NCBI RefSeq assembly: GCF_000469345.1
Contig: NZ_KI271072.1
Span: 1 to 64,000, forward strand
DNA length: 64,000 nucleotides
From: Eubacterium ramulus ATCC 29099
GTDB taxonomy: Bacteria > Bacillota > Clostridia > Lachnospirales > Lachnospiraceae
Reading direction: 5' to 3'
Shown here: positions 9,685 to 17,146 of the stretch, piece after piece
Layout: every line of letters begins with the position of its first letter
Position numbering within the stretch: position 1 is the first letter of the stretch
Program-made: the position numbers and the translations under genes
Notes under the pieces: generated by a model
The model's database searches: none
The model's input: the letters and a program-made list of their open reading frames with translations, nothing else
Told to the model about the DNA's origin: nothing

Positions 9685-11271
9685 ATGGAACTTTATCATA
9701 CAACACTTTCCTTACAGGAAAAACTGGAAATATTATCCGATGCGGCAAAATACGATGTATCCTGTACTTCCAGCGGTGTAGACCGCCGCGGAAAAAAGGG
9801 CTCTCTTGGCAATTCCTGTGCCGCCGGCATCTGCCACAGTTTTGCCGGGGACGGCAGATGTATCTCCCTGCTGAAGATCCTGCTGAGTAACGACTGTATC
9901 TATAACTGTCGCTACTGCCAGAGCCGCGCCGACAACGACTGCCGCCGTGCCACATTTACCCCGGATGAGATCTGTCAGCTGGTAATCGAATTTTACAGAC
10001 GCAACTATATCGAAGGCCTGTTTCTGAGTTCCGGTGTGTATAAGAATCCGACACACACAATGGAACTGATGTATCAGACACTGTTTCTGCTGCGCACCCG
10101 CTACCATTTCAACGGCTACATCCATGTCAAAGCCATCCCCTATGCTCCGGATGATCTGCTGGAACAGGTGGGCTATCTGGCTGACCGCATGAGTGTCAAT
10201 CTGGAACTTCCCACGGCGGAAGGACTGGCCACGCTTGCGCCACAGAAAACCCGTGCATCCATTCTGACTCCCATGCGCCGCATGCAGCAGCGGATCAGCG
10301 GATATCGCCTTGCCATTGGAAAAAGTGCCTTTATGGAGCGTAGTACCGGCAACCAATACCTGGAACACAGCATTTTTTCAGAAACACAGCCATTGGATGG
10401 TTTATCGGACGGAATTTTTACACCGAATGCCCTGACGCCGGAGATTCTGCATGTATCCGAAAAACCTGATCATAAAATTCAGACATTGTCACCATCTGCC
10501 TTAGCAACTGAACCCAGACACTTACACTCTGCCTCACCGGAACTTTCCCAACAGTATACTCCTCACTCTGTGTGCAAAGACTCCGCTCCATCAGCTGCTA
10601 TTTCCGGTCACCCGGATCGTCCCTTTGCCCCCGCCGGCCAAAGTACCCAGATGATCATCGGTGCCACTGGTGAAACGGATTTTGAGATTCTGTCTACTAC
10701 GCAGGCACTCTATCAGAATTTTGATCTGAAACGTGTATTCTATTCCGCCTACATCCCTCTGAATGACGACTCCACCCTTCCTGCCATCGGCACACCACCA
10801 CCGCTGTTGCGGGAACACCGGCTCTACCAGGCAGACTGGTTGCTGCGCTATTACGGCTTCCATGCTTCTGAACTGCTGACTCCGGATCGTCCAAATTTCA
10901 ATCTCGCTCTGGATCCGAAATGTGACTGGGCGCTGCGGCATCTGGAACAGTTTCCGATTGAAGTTACCACTGCGGACTATGCCACCCTGATGCGTGTTCC
11001 GGGCATTGGCAGTAAATCTGCCCTGCGTATTCTGAAAGCCCGCCGTATGGCTCCTCTCTCCTTTGACAGTATCCGGAAAATGGGTGTTGTCTTAAAACGG
11101 GCACAATATTTTATTACCTGTAATGGCAAAATGCATGTGCCAATCCGGTTGGAAGAATCCTTTATTACACGCCAGCTTACCGGACTGGATGCCCGCACGG
11201 GGTATGCCATCTCCTACCCGGATACACGCTATGAACAGTTATCTCTGTTTGATTTTATGAACGCAGAATAA
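9685..11271 (+). CDS. Putative DNA modification/repair radical SAM protein
   Basis: This belongs to the radical SAM family usually annotated as putative DNA modification/repair protein and found paired with a DUF4130 protein, as here; its reaction is unknown. With the start chosen it has 528 aa. The iron-sulfur motif CxxxCxxC is C71, C75 and C78. A helix-hairpin-helix DNA-binding motif (VPGIGSKSALRIL) lies at 438-450. Residues about 215-311 form a Ser/Pro/Thr-rich segment that looks inserted, because family sequence resumes at FAPAGQSTQMIIGAT; relatives are, as I recall, about 100 residues shorter. A Met 10 codons upstream has no RBS, whereas AGAGG precedes 9685. The last four codons and stop lie inside an intergenic repeat (11,259-11,326). 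Confidence 0.82.
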   Translation: MELYHTTLSLQEKLEILSDAAKYDVSCTSSGVDRRGKKGSLGNSCAAGICHSFAGDGRCISLLKILLSNDCIYNCRYCQSRADNDCRRATFTPDEICQLVIEFYRRNYIEGLFLSSGVYKNPTHTMELMYQTLFLLRTRYHFNGYIHVKAIPYAPDDLLEQVGYLADRMSVNLELPTAEGLATLAPQKTRASILTPMRRMQQRISGYRLAIGKSAFMERSTGNQYLEHSIFSETQPLDGLSDGIFTPNALTPEILHVSEKPDHKIQTLSPSALATEPRHLHSASPELSQQYTPHSVCKDSAPSAAISGHPDRPFAPAGQSTQMIIGATGETDFEILSTTQALYQNFDLKRVFYSAYIPLNDDSTLPAIGTPPPLLREHRLYQADWLLRYYGFHASELLTPDRPNFNLALDPKCDWALRHLEQFPIEVTTADYATLMRVPGIGSKSALRILKARRMAPLSFDSIRKMGVVLKRAQYFITCNGKMHVPIRLEESFITRQLTGLDARTGYAISYPDTRYEQLSLFDFMNAE

Positions 11272-11326
11272 GCATTCCCCCACGTCAAGTGTGTAGAGTA
11301 CTAAGCAGTGGATAGGGGGATGCTTA
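11259..11326 (+). repeat. Intergenic hairpin repeat, family D, copy 1
   Basis: A palindromic unit whose ends, AAGCATTCCCC and GGGGGATGCTT, pair around a middle containing CAAGTGTGTAGAGTACTAAG. The second copy is at 62,278-62,346 in the opposite orientation and matches at roughly 85-90 percent by eye, including the GAACGCAGAATAAGC flank. Here that flank encodes the end of the radical-SAM protein. It also separates that gene from its partner and could act as an attenuating hairpin. Confidence 0.8.
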
Positions 11327-11374
11327 TGTCTGCTTTACATAACAAAAAATGAAACAAGAAGGAGAACTGATCTT

Positions 11375-12130
11375 ATGATTGTCTATACATGTGAAGATAC
11401 CTTTGAAGCCATGATGACCTGTATCTATGACGCCTGGGCTTCCAAAGAAGGACACCAGAACATCCGACTGAAGACAGAGCCCCTAGGAACCATGGAACTC
11501 TTCTGTGAGTACCGCACCGTCACCTCTGATCCTGTAAAAGCCCGGAAAGTCGTCCGTTCCATCCAGCAGAAAATTTCTTCCACTGCCTACCTTATGGTTT
11601 ATCGCTGCGCCTTGTCGGACCATCCGGATAAGCTGGACCGTATCTACCGGTTTCTGCTACTTGGATTCGCCTATCCGGCACAACTTACCGATATGCTGCA
11701 GCATCCTTACGTCAATGCGGTCTTTGAACTGAACCGCAAAGTTATGAATGAAGCTCATCTCTTCCGGGAATGTGTGCGCTTTCAGGCACTTCCGGACAGT
11801 GTACTGCTGGCTCATATAAAACCAAAATCCGATATTCTGACACTACTCTATCCAGCGTTCGATGACCGTATGCCATCAGAAAACTGGATGATTATCGATG
11901 CCACCCGGAGAACCGCTGCCATCCATCCGGCAGATGCGCCGACTTATCTGACCACATTGTCCAAGGAAGAATTTCACCGGCTCAGCCATGTTGAAAATCA
12001 GGTGGATCCATTTACAGATCTGTGGAAGTCTTTTTTCCATCAGATTGAGATTACACAACGCCACAACCCAAACTGCCAACGTACTCATCTGCCAATCTGG
12101 TACCGTAAACATATGACAGAGTTTAGGTAA
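11375..12130 (+). CDS. DUF4130 DNA-metabolism protein, partner of the radical SAM gene
   Basis: This 251-aa protein matches the family labelled probable DNA metabolism protein (DUF4130), known mainly from its pairing with the upstream radical SAM protein; in other bacteria the domain can be fused to a uracil-DNA-glycosylase-like domain. The N-terminal MIVYTCEDTFEAMMTCIYDAW and the C-terminal LPIWYRKHMTEF are family-like. No glycosylase domain is attached here. AAGGAG precedes the ATG by about 10 nt. It lies 103 bp after the radical SAM gene, and a terminator follows at once. The function as a pair (nucleic-acid base processing) is inference. Confidence 0.8.
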   Translation: MIVYTCEDTFEAMMTCIYDAWASKEGHQNIRLKTEPLGTMELFCEYRTVTSDPVKARKVVRSIQQKISSTAYLMVYRCALSDHPDKLDRIYRFLLLGFAYPAQLTDMLQHPYVNAVFELNRKVMNEAHLFRECVRFQALPDSVLLAHIKPKSDILTLLYPAFDDRMPSENWMIIDATRRTAAIHPADAPTYLTTLSKEEFHRLSHVENQVDPFTDLWKSFFHQIEITQRHNPNCQRTHLPIWYRKHMTEFR

Positions 12131-12171
12131 AAAAGAACCTCCGGCGGAATGGGAAGCCGAAGGTTCTTTTC
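12129..12171 (+). terminator. Terminator of the radical SAM/DUF4130 unit
   Basis: AAGAACCTCCGGC pairs with GCCGAAGGTTCTT with small imperfections, followed by TTTT. It starts at the DUF4130 stop and also faces the converging cupin gene, so it probably works in both directions. Confidence 0.85.
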
Positions 12172-12207
12172 GAGAAAATTATTATCCAAAGAAAGTAAAT
12201 AATCGCT

Positions 12208-12561
12208 TTACTGAGCCGGAAGAAGAATCACAAGCATAATGGCAGTCTCTACCCCTACGTTTGTCACGCATTTCGGAGAATTTGCTGCAATATGAACACT
12301 GTCACCTTCCTCAAGCAAGGTTTCCTGACCATCCTCGCCTTTGAAGAGCAGTTTTCCTTTTGCCACATAATAAATAGACTCTGCTGCATTGGTACTGAAA
12401 TCAGTGCCGCCGCCAGCCGGCAGGAAATGTGAGCGGGATAAGATCAATTTACCCCCTTCTACATCTGCCGGATCATGCAATCTCGTCAGTTTACACTCAT
12501 TATGTGCCGGAAGTTCATATGTATAATATTCATCTGTTTTTGTAATTTTATATTTAGCCAT
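12208..12561 (-). CDS. Small cupin-domain protein
   Basis: A single-domain cupin of 117 aa with the barrel-like pattern ESIYYVAKGKLLF and LLEEGDSVHI. The HxH and E ligands of motif 1 and the His of motif 2 are not evident (GTDFSTNAAE, SPKCVTNVG), so metal binding is doubtful. It sits downstream of an SDR dehydrogenase and a TRAP transporter. Small cupins such as KdgF accompany uronate pathways, but the absent ligands argue against a simple KdgF assignment. Its RBS is GGAGG. A role as sugar-binding or isomerising accessory is inference. Confidence 0.7.
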   Translation of the reverse strand: MAKYKITKTDEYYTYELPAHNECKLTRLHDPADVEGGKLILSRSHFLPAGGGTDFSTNAAESIYYVAKGKLLFKGEDGQETLLEEGDSVHIAANSPKCVTNVGVETAIMLVILLPAQ

Positions 12562-12581
12562 GTCTGCCTCCTCTGGGTCGT

Positions 12582-12634
12582 CACATACTTGTTATATACA
12601 TAGCACATACTTGTTATATACTCATGGTATACCA
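12582..12634 (-). promoter_or_regulatory. Direct repeats and palindrome upstream of the cupin gene
   Basis: An 18-bp direct repeat (CACATACTTGTTATATAC) occurs at 12,582-12,599 and 12,604-12,621, a 22-bp period. Next to it is the perfect palindrome TGGTATACCA at 12,625-12,634. That palindrome resembles the GntR-type ExuR/UxuR operator core. The block lies in the 99-bp gap between the SDR stop and the cupin start, so it probably controls the cupin gene. Confidence 0.55.
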
Positions 12635-12660
12635 ATCATGTCAAAAAATAATATATGATT

Positions 12661-13416
12661 TTACCACATGGTCCATCCGCCATCGATCACCAGTGTCTGT
12701 CCTGTAATCATAGCAGCTTCATCAGATGCCAGGTAGTTGAATGCAGCCCCTACTTCAGACGGTTCTACCACACGGCCTACCGGAATCATACCAAGTACCA
12801 TATCACGATATTCCGGATCTTCCAGTCTTGCTTTTGTCAAAGCTGTCATAGCAAAACACGGTGCCACTGCATTTACAGTAATACCAAATGGAGCGAGATC
12901 ATAAGCAAGTGCACGGGTCATCGCATTGATACCACCTTTGCTTGCACAATATGGCTGCTGATTTTCACGTGCAACTAATCCTGCCTGGCTACTTGTGAAA
13001 ATGATACGTCCTTTTCCCTGCGCTTTCATAACCGGAGCCACTGCCTGAGCCATGAAGAATGCACCACGTAAGTTTACATTCATAACTGAATCCCACACTT
13101 CCGGTGTAACCTGATCTAACGGCATCGGACGGTTTAATCCTGCGTTGCTTGCCAGAATATCAATACTTCCGTATTTTTCCTTTACATCTGCGATTGCTTT
13201 TGCGATGGAATCCTGGTCTGTAACATCCAGATCATGTGTATATACTTCCTCTACGCCTGCTTTCTTGCACATCTCAATGGTCTCATCCATAGAAACTCCC
13301 GGACGGTCAGTTGGAACTACTTTTGCTCCCTGTTTTGCGAATGTAGCTGCTATAGCCTGTCCTAGTCCGGCTGCCGCACCTGTTACGATTGCTACTTTTC
13401 CTGTTAATTCGTACAT
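12661..13416 (-). CDS. Short-chain dehydrogenase/reductase (sugar-acid or polyol type)
   Basis: An NAD(P)-dependent classical SDR of 251 aa. The cofactor motif is TGAAAGLG at residues 13-20, the NAG motif is ASNAGLNRP, and the active site is a Ser in FTSSQAG with YCASK. The C-terminus DGGWTMW is common in sugar-acid and polyol dehydrogenases of the KduD/gluconate 5-dehydrogenase group. A 17-codon in-frame extension was rejected because GGAG stands 5 nt before the ATG at 13416. Gene order with the DctPQM transporter suggests it oxidises the imported substrate; the substrate is not known. Confidence 0.85.
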   Translation of the reverse strand: MYELTGKVAIVTGAAAGLGQAIAATFAKQGAKVVPTDRPGVSMDETIEMCKKAGVEEVYTHDLDVTDQDSIAKAIADVKEKYGSIDILASNAGLNRPMPLDQVTPEVWDSVMNVNLRGAFFMAQAVAPVMKAQGKGRIIFTSSQAGLVARENQQPYCASKGGINAMTRALAYDLAPFGITVNAVAPCFAMTALTKARLEDPEYRDMVLGMIPVGRVVEPSEVGAAFNYLASDEAAMITGQTLVIDGGWTMW

Positions 13417-13450
13417 TTTTTCTCCTTTCAATATCTTTCTTTTCCTTACA

Positions 13451-13474
13451 ATCATGAGTACGATCACTCATGAT
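13451..13474. repeat. Perfect inverted repeat between dctM and the SDR gene
   Basis: ATCATGAGT at 13,451-13,459 and ACTCATGAT at 13,466-13,474 pair perfectly around a 6-nt loop. No T-run follows, so an RNA-processing or stability hairpin, or an operator, is more likely than a terminator. Confidence 0.6.
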
Positions 13475-13517
13475 CGTAATCTGCCAAATAATTTTACCTT
13501 ATCTCAGGTCGTTTCAA

Positions 13518-14798
13518 TTACATCATACTGTTCGGAATTACCATAACAATATCCGGAATATATGTAATCAGGAACAACATTGCAATACTTACCAGAATGT
13601 ATGCCACGGTATGTTTATTTACAACAACTTCCACACGGTCTTTTGTAAGTCCGGCTGCTACATACAGATTCAGTCCTAATGGCGGTGTTGCACATCCGAT
13701 TGCCAGGTTGATACACATAATAACACCAAAGTGTACCGGGTTGATACCAAACGTACCAAGTACCGGAGCCAGGATTGGCGCCAGGATAAGAATCGCTGCT
13801 GTTGTCTCCATAAAACATCCTACCACAAGCAGTAAGATATTAACAAGTAATAAGAATAAATATTTATTTCCGCAAACGGCAATAATGAGGTTTGCAATGG
13901 AATTGGTCAACTGGTAACGTGTCATAATGTATCCGAACATTGCTGCTGCAGCCATGATAAATAATACCATACCTGTTGTAGATCCGGAGCCAACAAACGC
14001 TTTCTTCAGTTCCTTCGGATTTAACTCACGATATATAAAAATACCAACAATCAGTCCATATGCACAGGCAACACCTGCTGCCTCAGTCGGAGTAAAAATT
14101 CCTCCGTAAATACCGCCGAGGATAATAACCGGAACTAATAACGCACCAATTGCTTTTACAAATTTCTGCAGTAAATTTTTCAGTGAAAACGGAGTACGTT
14201 TTACATCTTTATGTGAAATACCATATTTTACTGCAACGATCATCATGGCAACTCCCATCAGGATACCTGGCAAGATACCGCCCATGAACATGCTTCCTAC
14301 GGATGCGTCTGTAACAGATGAGTAGGAAATCATAACGGTTGATGGAGGAATAATACAGCCCAATACACCTGGGACTGCTACGGATGCCAGTGCAAACCGT
14401 TTGTCATATCCGGCTTCAATCATCGCCGGCACCATAATACTTCCGATTGCAGCACAGGTTGCTGTCGGAGAACCTGATAATGCTCCAAAAATCATACAGG
14501 ACAGAATCGATACAACACCTAATCCACCCGGCATCCATCCAAGAATAGCATCACAGAAATCTGTCAGTCTTTTGGAGATACCTCCGGAAGACATCAGATT
14601 GCCTGCCAGCATAAATAATGGAATGGCCATAATGGTGAAACTGTCCAGTGATCCGAACATTCGCTGTCCAAGTACGATCGGACTCACATCTCCGGTTGTA
14701 AAAACAACCAGTAATGCTGCTGCACCAAGACACAATGCGATAGGAGCACCGATTACAAGTAAAACTAAAAATGTAACGAATAAAATTGTTCCTATCAT
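13518..14798 (-). CDS. dctM: TRAP transporter large permease subunit (DctM)
   Basis: This is the 12-helix membrane subunit of a tripartite ATP-independent periplasmic transporter, which uses an ion gradient to import organic acids such as dicarboxylates or sugar acids. It has 426 aa and is strongly hydrophobic throughout. Typical features are the start GTILFVTFLVLL, the loop GSPTATCAAIGSIM and PPSTVMISYSSVT. It overlaps dctQ by 4 bp (ATGA), a coupled pair. Confidence 0.93.
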   Translation of the reverse strand: MIGTILFVTFLVLLVIGAPIALCLGAAALLVVFTTGDVSPIVLGQRMFGSLDSFTIMAIPLFMLAGNLMSSGGISKRLTDFCDAILGWMPGGLGVVSILSCMIFGALSGSPTATCAAIGSIMVPAMIEAGYDKRFALASVAVPGVLGCIIPPSTVMISYSSVTDASVGSMFMGGILPGILMGVAMMIVAVKYGISHKDVKRTPFSLKNLLQKFVKAIGALLVPVIILGGIYGGIFTPTEAAGVACAYGLIVGIFIYRELNPKELKKAFVGSGSTTGMVLFIMAAAAMFGYIMTRYQLTNSIANLIIAVCGNKYLFLLLVNILLLVVGCFMETTAAILILAPILAPVLGTFGINPVHFGVIMCINLAIGCATPPLGLNLYVAAGLTKDRVEVVVNKHTVAYILVSIAMLFLITYIPDIVMVIPNSMM

Positions 14799-15313
14799 AA
14801 TTCCGCGCCCTCACTTTCTGCTGTTTCCGTTTTTGCCGGAGCAAAATCTTCCTTGATATCAACGATCGTATGTACGATTGCCAGTGCCATAGAAATCGGA
14901 ATAACTAAATATACAACTGCCGTCGGAATGTGAGTAGCTGTTGTCAGCTTACCACTATCCATATACTGCATCAGGCAATTGCAACTTACAAGAAACAGGA
15001 TTGCTACAATTGCGGTACTGATTATGTGTCTGATTTTGATAATAACCGGCTGCCAGGATTTTGGAAATTTTTCAGCAAACACAACTACACCTACATGAGC
15101 ATGTGTGCGGAATCCCATGGCCGCTCCTGCATAACCACACCAGATCATCAGATAACGGGCAATTTCTTCGCCCGGCACGAACTGAACTTTGAATACATAA
15201 CGGCATAATACGATTGCCATTGTAACTACTACCATTGCTGTAAACAGTACAATTACCATCCAATCTTCAATCCCACCGATTATCTTTCCTGCTTTTTTTA
15301 ATCCTTTCGACAT
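14795..15313 (-). CDS. dctQ: TRAP transporter small permease subunit (DctQ)
   Basis: The four-helix small membrane subunit, 172 aa, with membrane segments near residues 18-40, 55-70, 90-115 and 135-155. The motif GEEIARYLMIW is characteristic of DctQ. It lies 85 bp after dctP and overlaps dctM. Confidence 0.92.
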   Translation of the reverse strand: MSKGLKKAGKIIGGIEDWMVIVLFTAMVVVTMAIVLCRYVFKVQFVPGEEIARYLMIWCGYAGAAMGFRTHAHVGVVVFAEKFPKSWQPVIIKIRHIISTAIVAILFLVSCNCLMQYMDSGKLTTATHIPTAVVYLVIPISMALAIVHTIVDIKEDFAPAKTETAESEGAEL

Positions 15314-15376
15314 ATAAACTCCTTTAATTACTGATATACAAAGTTATCCAAATACCTCTCACATGTATACCATCAA

Positions 15377-15400
15377 GAATGCCAGAGGCGTTCTGATTTT
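15377..15400. other. Hairpin between dctP and dctQ
   Basis: AGAATGCC and GGCGTTCT pair with one mismatch around AGA at the very end of dctP. On the minus strand no T-run follows, so it is more likely an mRNA-stabilising or processing hairpin that allows more DctP than DctQM to be made. Confidence 0.4.
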
Positions 15401-16457
15401 ATTTCAGATACTGCTTTTCAGATTCCTGAATCTTATCGATCATATCCTGCTCGATACCCTTGGTACCTACCCATTTATCATATGTAGAATGCATCGCATC
15501 TGCCCACTCGTCTGCATCGATCTCAACAATCTCTGTACCACTGTCTTCAATTTCTGCAACTGCTTTCTCTACATAGGAAGCTGCCTGCTCACGCTGATAA
15601 GAAATAGAGTCATTAAATGCTTTCTGAACAATTTCCTGATCTTCAGAAGATAAAGAGTTCCATAAATCCTCGTTCATAACAACCGGTGCCGGAATAAAAT
15701 GATGTTTTGTCATCGTGATGTAATCACACTGCTCATAGAATTTACCGCCATACATATTTGTAAGGGTTGTTCCTGATACACCATCAATGGTTCCCTGCTG
15801 TAAGGAAGTATAAATGTCGCCCCATGCAACGCTTAACGGATTTGCGCCAATGGAAGAAAGTGAGTCACACTGTAACTGTGAAGAATGTGCACGGATACGC
15901 AGCCCCTTTGCGTCTTCCGGATGAACAAGCTTCTTATTGGAACCGATCATATACTCACCATTATCATAGAATCCAAGTCCTTTGAATCCGGAACCTTCCA
16001 GTGCCTCACAACGATCCTGTCCCAGCCATTCATCCATAACGGACCATGCAGAATCCGTAGCTTTGAATAAGTACGGTAAATCAAAGTAGTTCATGCAATC
16101 GGTAAATCCAGATAAAGAAGGGGTAGATGCGATAGACATATCAAGTGTTCCCATCTGAACAGCCTCAAGCATCTCAATCTCAGATCCTAATGTACCACCA
16201 CTCTGTACAGTAGCTGTAATTCTGCCATCGGAATACTCTGACAGTAATTCTGCAAATTTATTCAGGCCGAGATCCCACGGTTGATCAGCTGATAAAACGT
16301 TACCAATCTGCCAATTGTAAGTCTCTCCGCCGGATGCTTCCTTCTTTGCAGAACCATCATCTGTTTTTGCACTTCCACCATTGTCTTTGCTTCCGCAAGC
16401 TCCCAGTGATAATGCCATAATACCGCATAATACAACAGCTAAAATTTTTCTTTTCAT
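15399..16457 (-). CDS. dctP: TRAP transporter solute-binding lipoprotein (DctP)
   Basis: The extracellular solute receptor of the TRAP system, 352 aa. The N-terminus is a lipoprotein signal (MKRKILAVVLCGIMALSLGACG) with the acylated Cys at residue 22, followed by a Gly/Ser/Lys linker. Family landmarks include GLGFYDNGEYMIGSNK and the substrate-carboxylate Arg in GLRIRAHSS. A longer reading from 16,508 was rejected because AGGAGG stands correctly before 16,457. The promoter region carries paired palindromes. Confidence 0.93.
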   Translation of the reverse strand: MKRKILAVVLCGIMALSLGACGSKDNGGSAKTDDGSAKKEASGGETYNWQIGNVLSADQPWDLGLNKFAELLSEYSDGRITATVQSGGTLGSEIEMLEAVQMGTLDMSIASTPSLSGFTDCMNYFDLPYLFKATDSAWSVMDEWLGQDRCEALEGSGFKGLGFYDNGEYMIGSNKKLVHPEDAKGLRIRAHSSQLQCDSLSSIGANPLSVAWGDIYTSLQQGTIDGVSGTTLTNMYGGKFYEQCDYITMTKHHFIPAPVVMNEDLWNSLSSEDQEIVQKAFNDSISYQREQAASYVEKAVAEIEDSGTEIVEIDADEWADAMHSTYDKWVGTKGIEQDMIDKIQESEKQYLK

Positions 16458-16582
16458 TCCCCTGCCTCCTCGTGTGTGTAAGAATGGTTTCTTCGAAATG
16501 TGAATCATTTTGTCGACATTTAAATTTTCACCAATCAGCGCTGATATTTGTGGCTTTTTTTAGGACTTTTCACATCTCTTTT

Positions 16583-16637
16583 TAGTAAATTTCTTTACTA
16601 TGTTGTCTATTTTAGTATATTTATTTACTAAAGTCAA
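16583..16637 (-). promoter_or_regulatory. dctPQM promoter with two 18-bp operator palindromes
   Basis: On the minus strand TTGACT (16,632-16,637) and TAAAAT (16,609-16,614) are 17 bp apart. The palindrome TAGTATATTTATTTACTA (16,613-16,630) fills the spacer. A second, TAGTAAATTTCTTTACTA (16,583-16,600), lies just downstream of the -10 box, 30 bp from the first. Binding at either would block RNA polymerase, so repression is the natural reading. The adjacent XRE gene is the obvious candidate regulator. Confidence 0.75.
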
Positions 16638-16678
16638 TTATTTTCTGTCTATTTTGCATTATTACTCATTTTTGTTAA

Positions 16679-16715
16679 TACAAATATTTACTAATTTTAT
16701 CAGTAAATATTTGTA
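16679..16715. promoter_or_regulatory. 14-bp inverted repeat upstream of the XRE regulator
   Basis: TACAAATATTTACT (16,679-16,692) and AGTAAATATTTGTA (16,702-16,715) form a perfect inverted repeat with a 9-bp spacer. It contains the same TTTACT/AGTAAA half-sites as the dctP operators, in everted order. It lies 42 bp before the XRE start codon, as expected for autoregulation. Confidence 0.7.
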
Positions 16716-16756
16716 CTATGTTAATGTGATGGAAAAAACTGGATGGTGATTTCTTC

Positions 16757-17014
16757 ATGAATTACATACAACGAATGCGGAACCTCAGAGAAGATCATGA
16801 TAAAACACAGCAGAACATCGCAGACATTTTAGGTACTTCCCAGACCATGTATGCACGCTATGAACGTGGTGCAAATGAGCTACCCATTCATCACCTCATT
16901 ACACTCTGTGATTATTATCATGTATCCGCAGACTATTTTCTTGGATTATCAGATCACCCGGGATTCCCAAAGAAACCATCTCTTACGGGCAATTGTAACA
17001 GGAAACTTTGTTGA
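16757..17014 (+). CDS. XRE-family HTH transcriptional regulator
   Basis: A small DNA-binding protein of 85 aa. Residues 5-63 are a Cro/CI-type helix-turn-helix (TQQNIADILGTSQTMYARYE), with the typical ending YHVSADYFLGLSD. The remaining 20 residues are basic and not recognisable. It is divergent from dctP and shares with it an intergenic region full of TTTACTA/TAGTAAA half-sites. The RBS is weak (GGTGA). The deoD promoter starts within its last codons. Confidence 0.85.
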   Translation: MNYIQRMRNLREDHDKTQQNIADILGTSQTMYARYERGANELPIHHLITLCDYYHVSADYFLGLSDHPGFPKKPSLTGNCNRKLC

Positions 17015-17039
17015 CATTTCATTTTTCATCACGTATAGT
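17011..17039 (+). promoter_or_regulatory. Sigma-A promoter of deoD
   Basis: TTGACA (17,011-17,016) and TATAGT (17,034-17,039) with a 17-bp spacer. It overlaps the 3' end of the XRE gene and gives a leader of about 100 nt before deoD. Confidence 0.85.
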
Positions 17040-17146
17040 GTGATAGGTAATAGAAAGACACGATATGTACTCCCGGAATCTTTCAAAACACGTCGTTTTG
17101 GGCATGATTCTGCGTGTACATTAAATAACAACAGGAGGAATTCAAT

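Noticed and set aside
9733-10368. A 211-residue minus-strand frame opposite the radical SAM gene
   Set aside because: The plus-strand gene has the CxxxCxxC motif and family sequence; the antisense frame has neither RBS nor recognisable domains.
12582-12621. Two direct repeats suggesting a CRISPR remnant
   Set aside because: Only two 18-bp copies with a 4-bp gap, no spacers and no cas genes; they look like regulatory sites.
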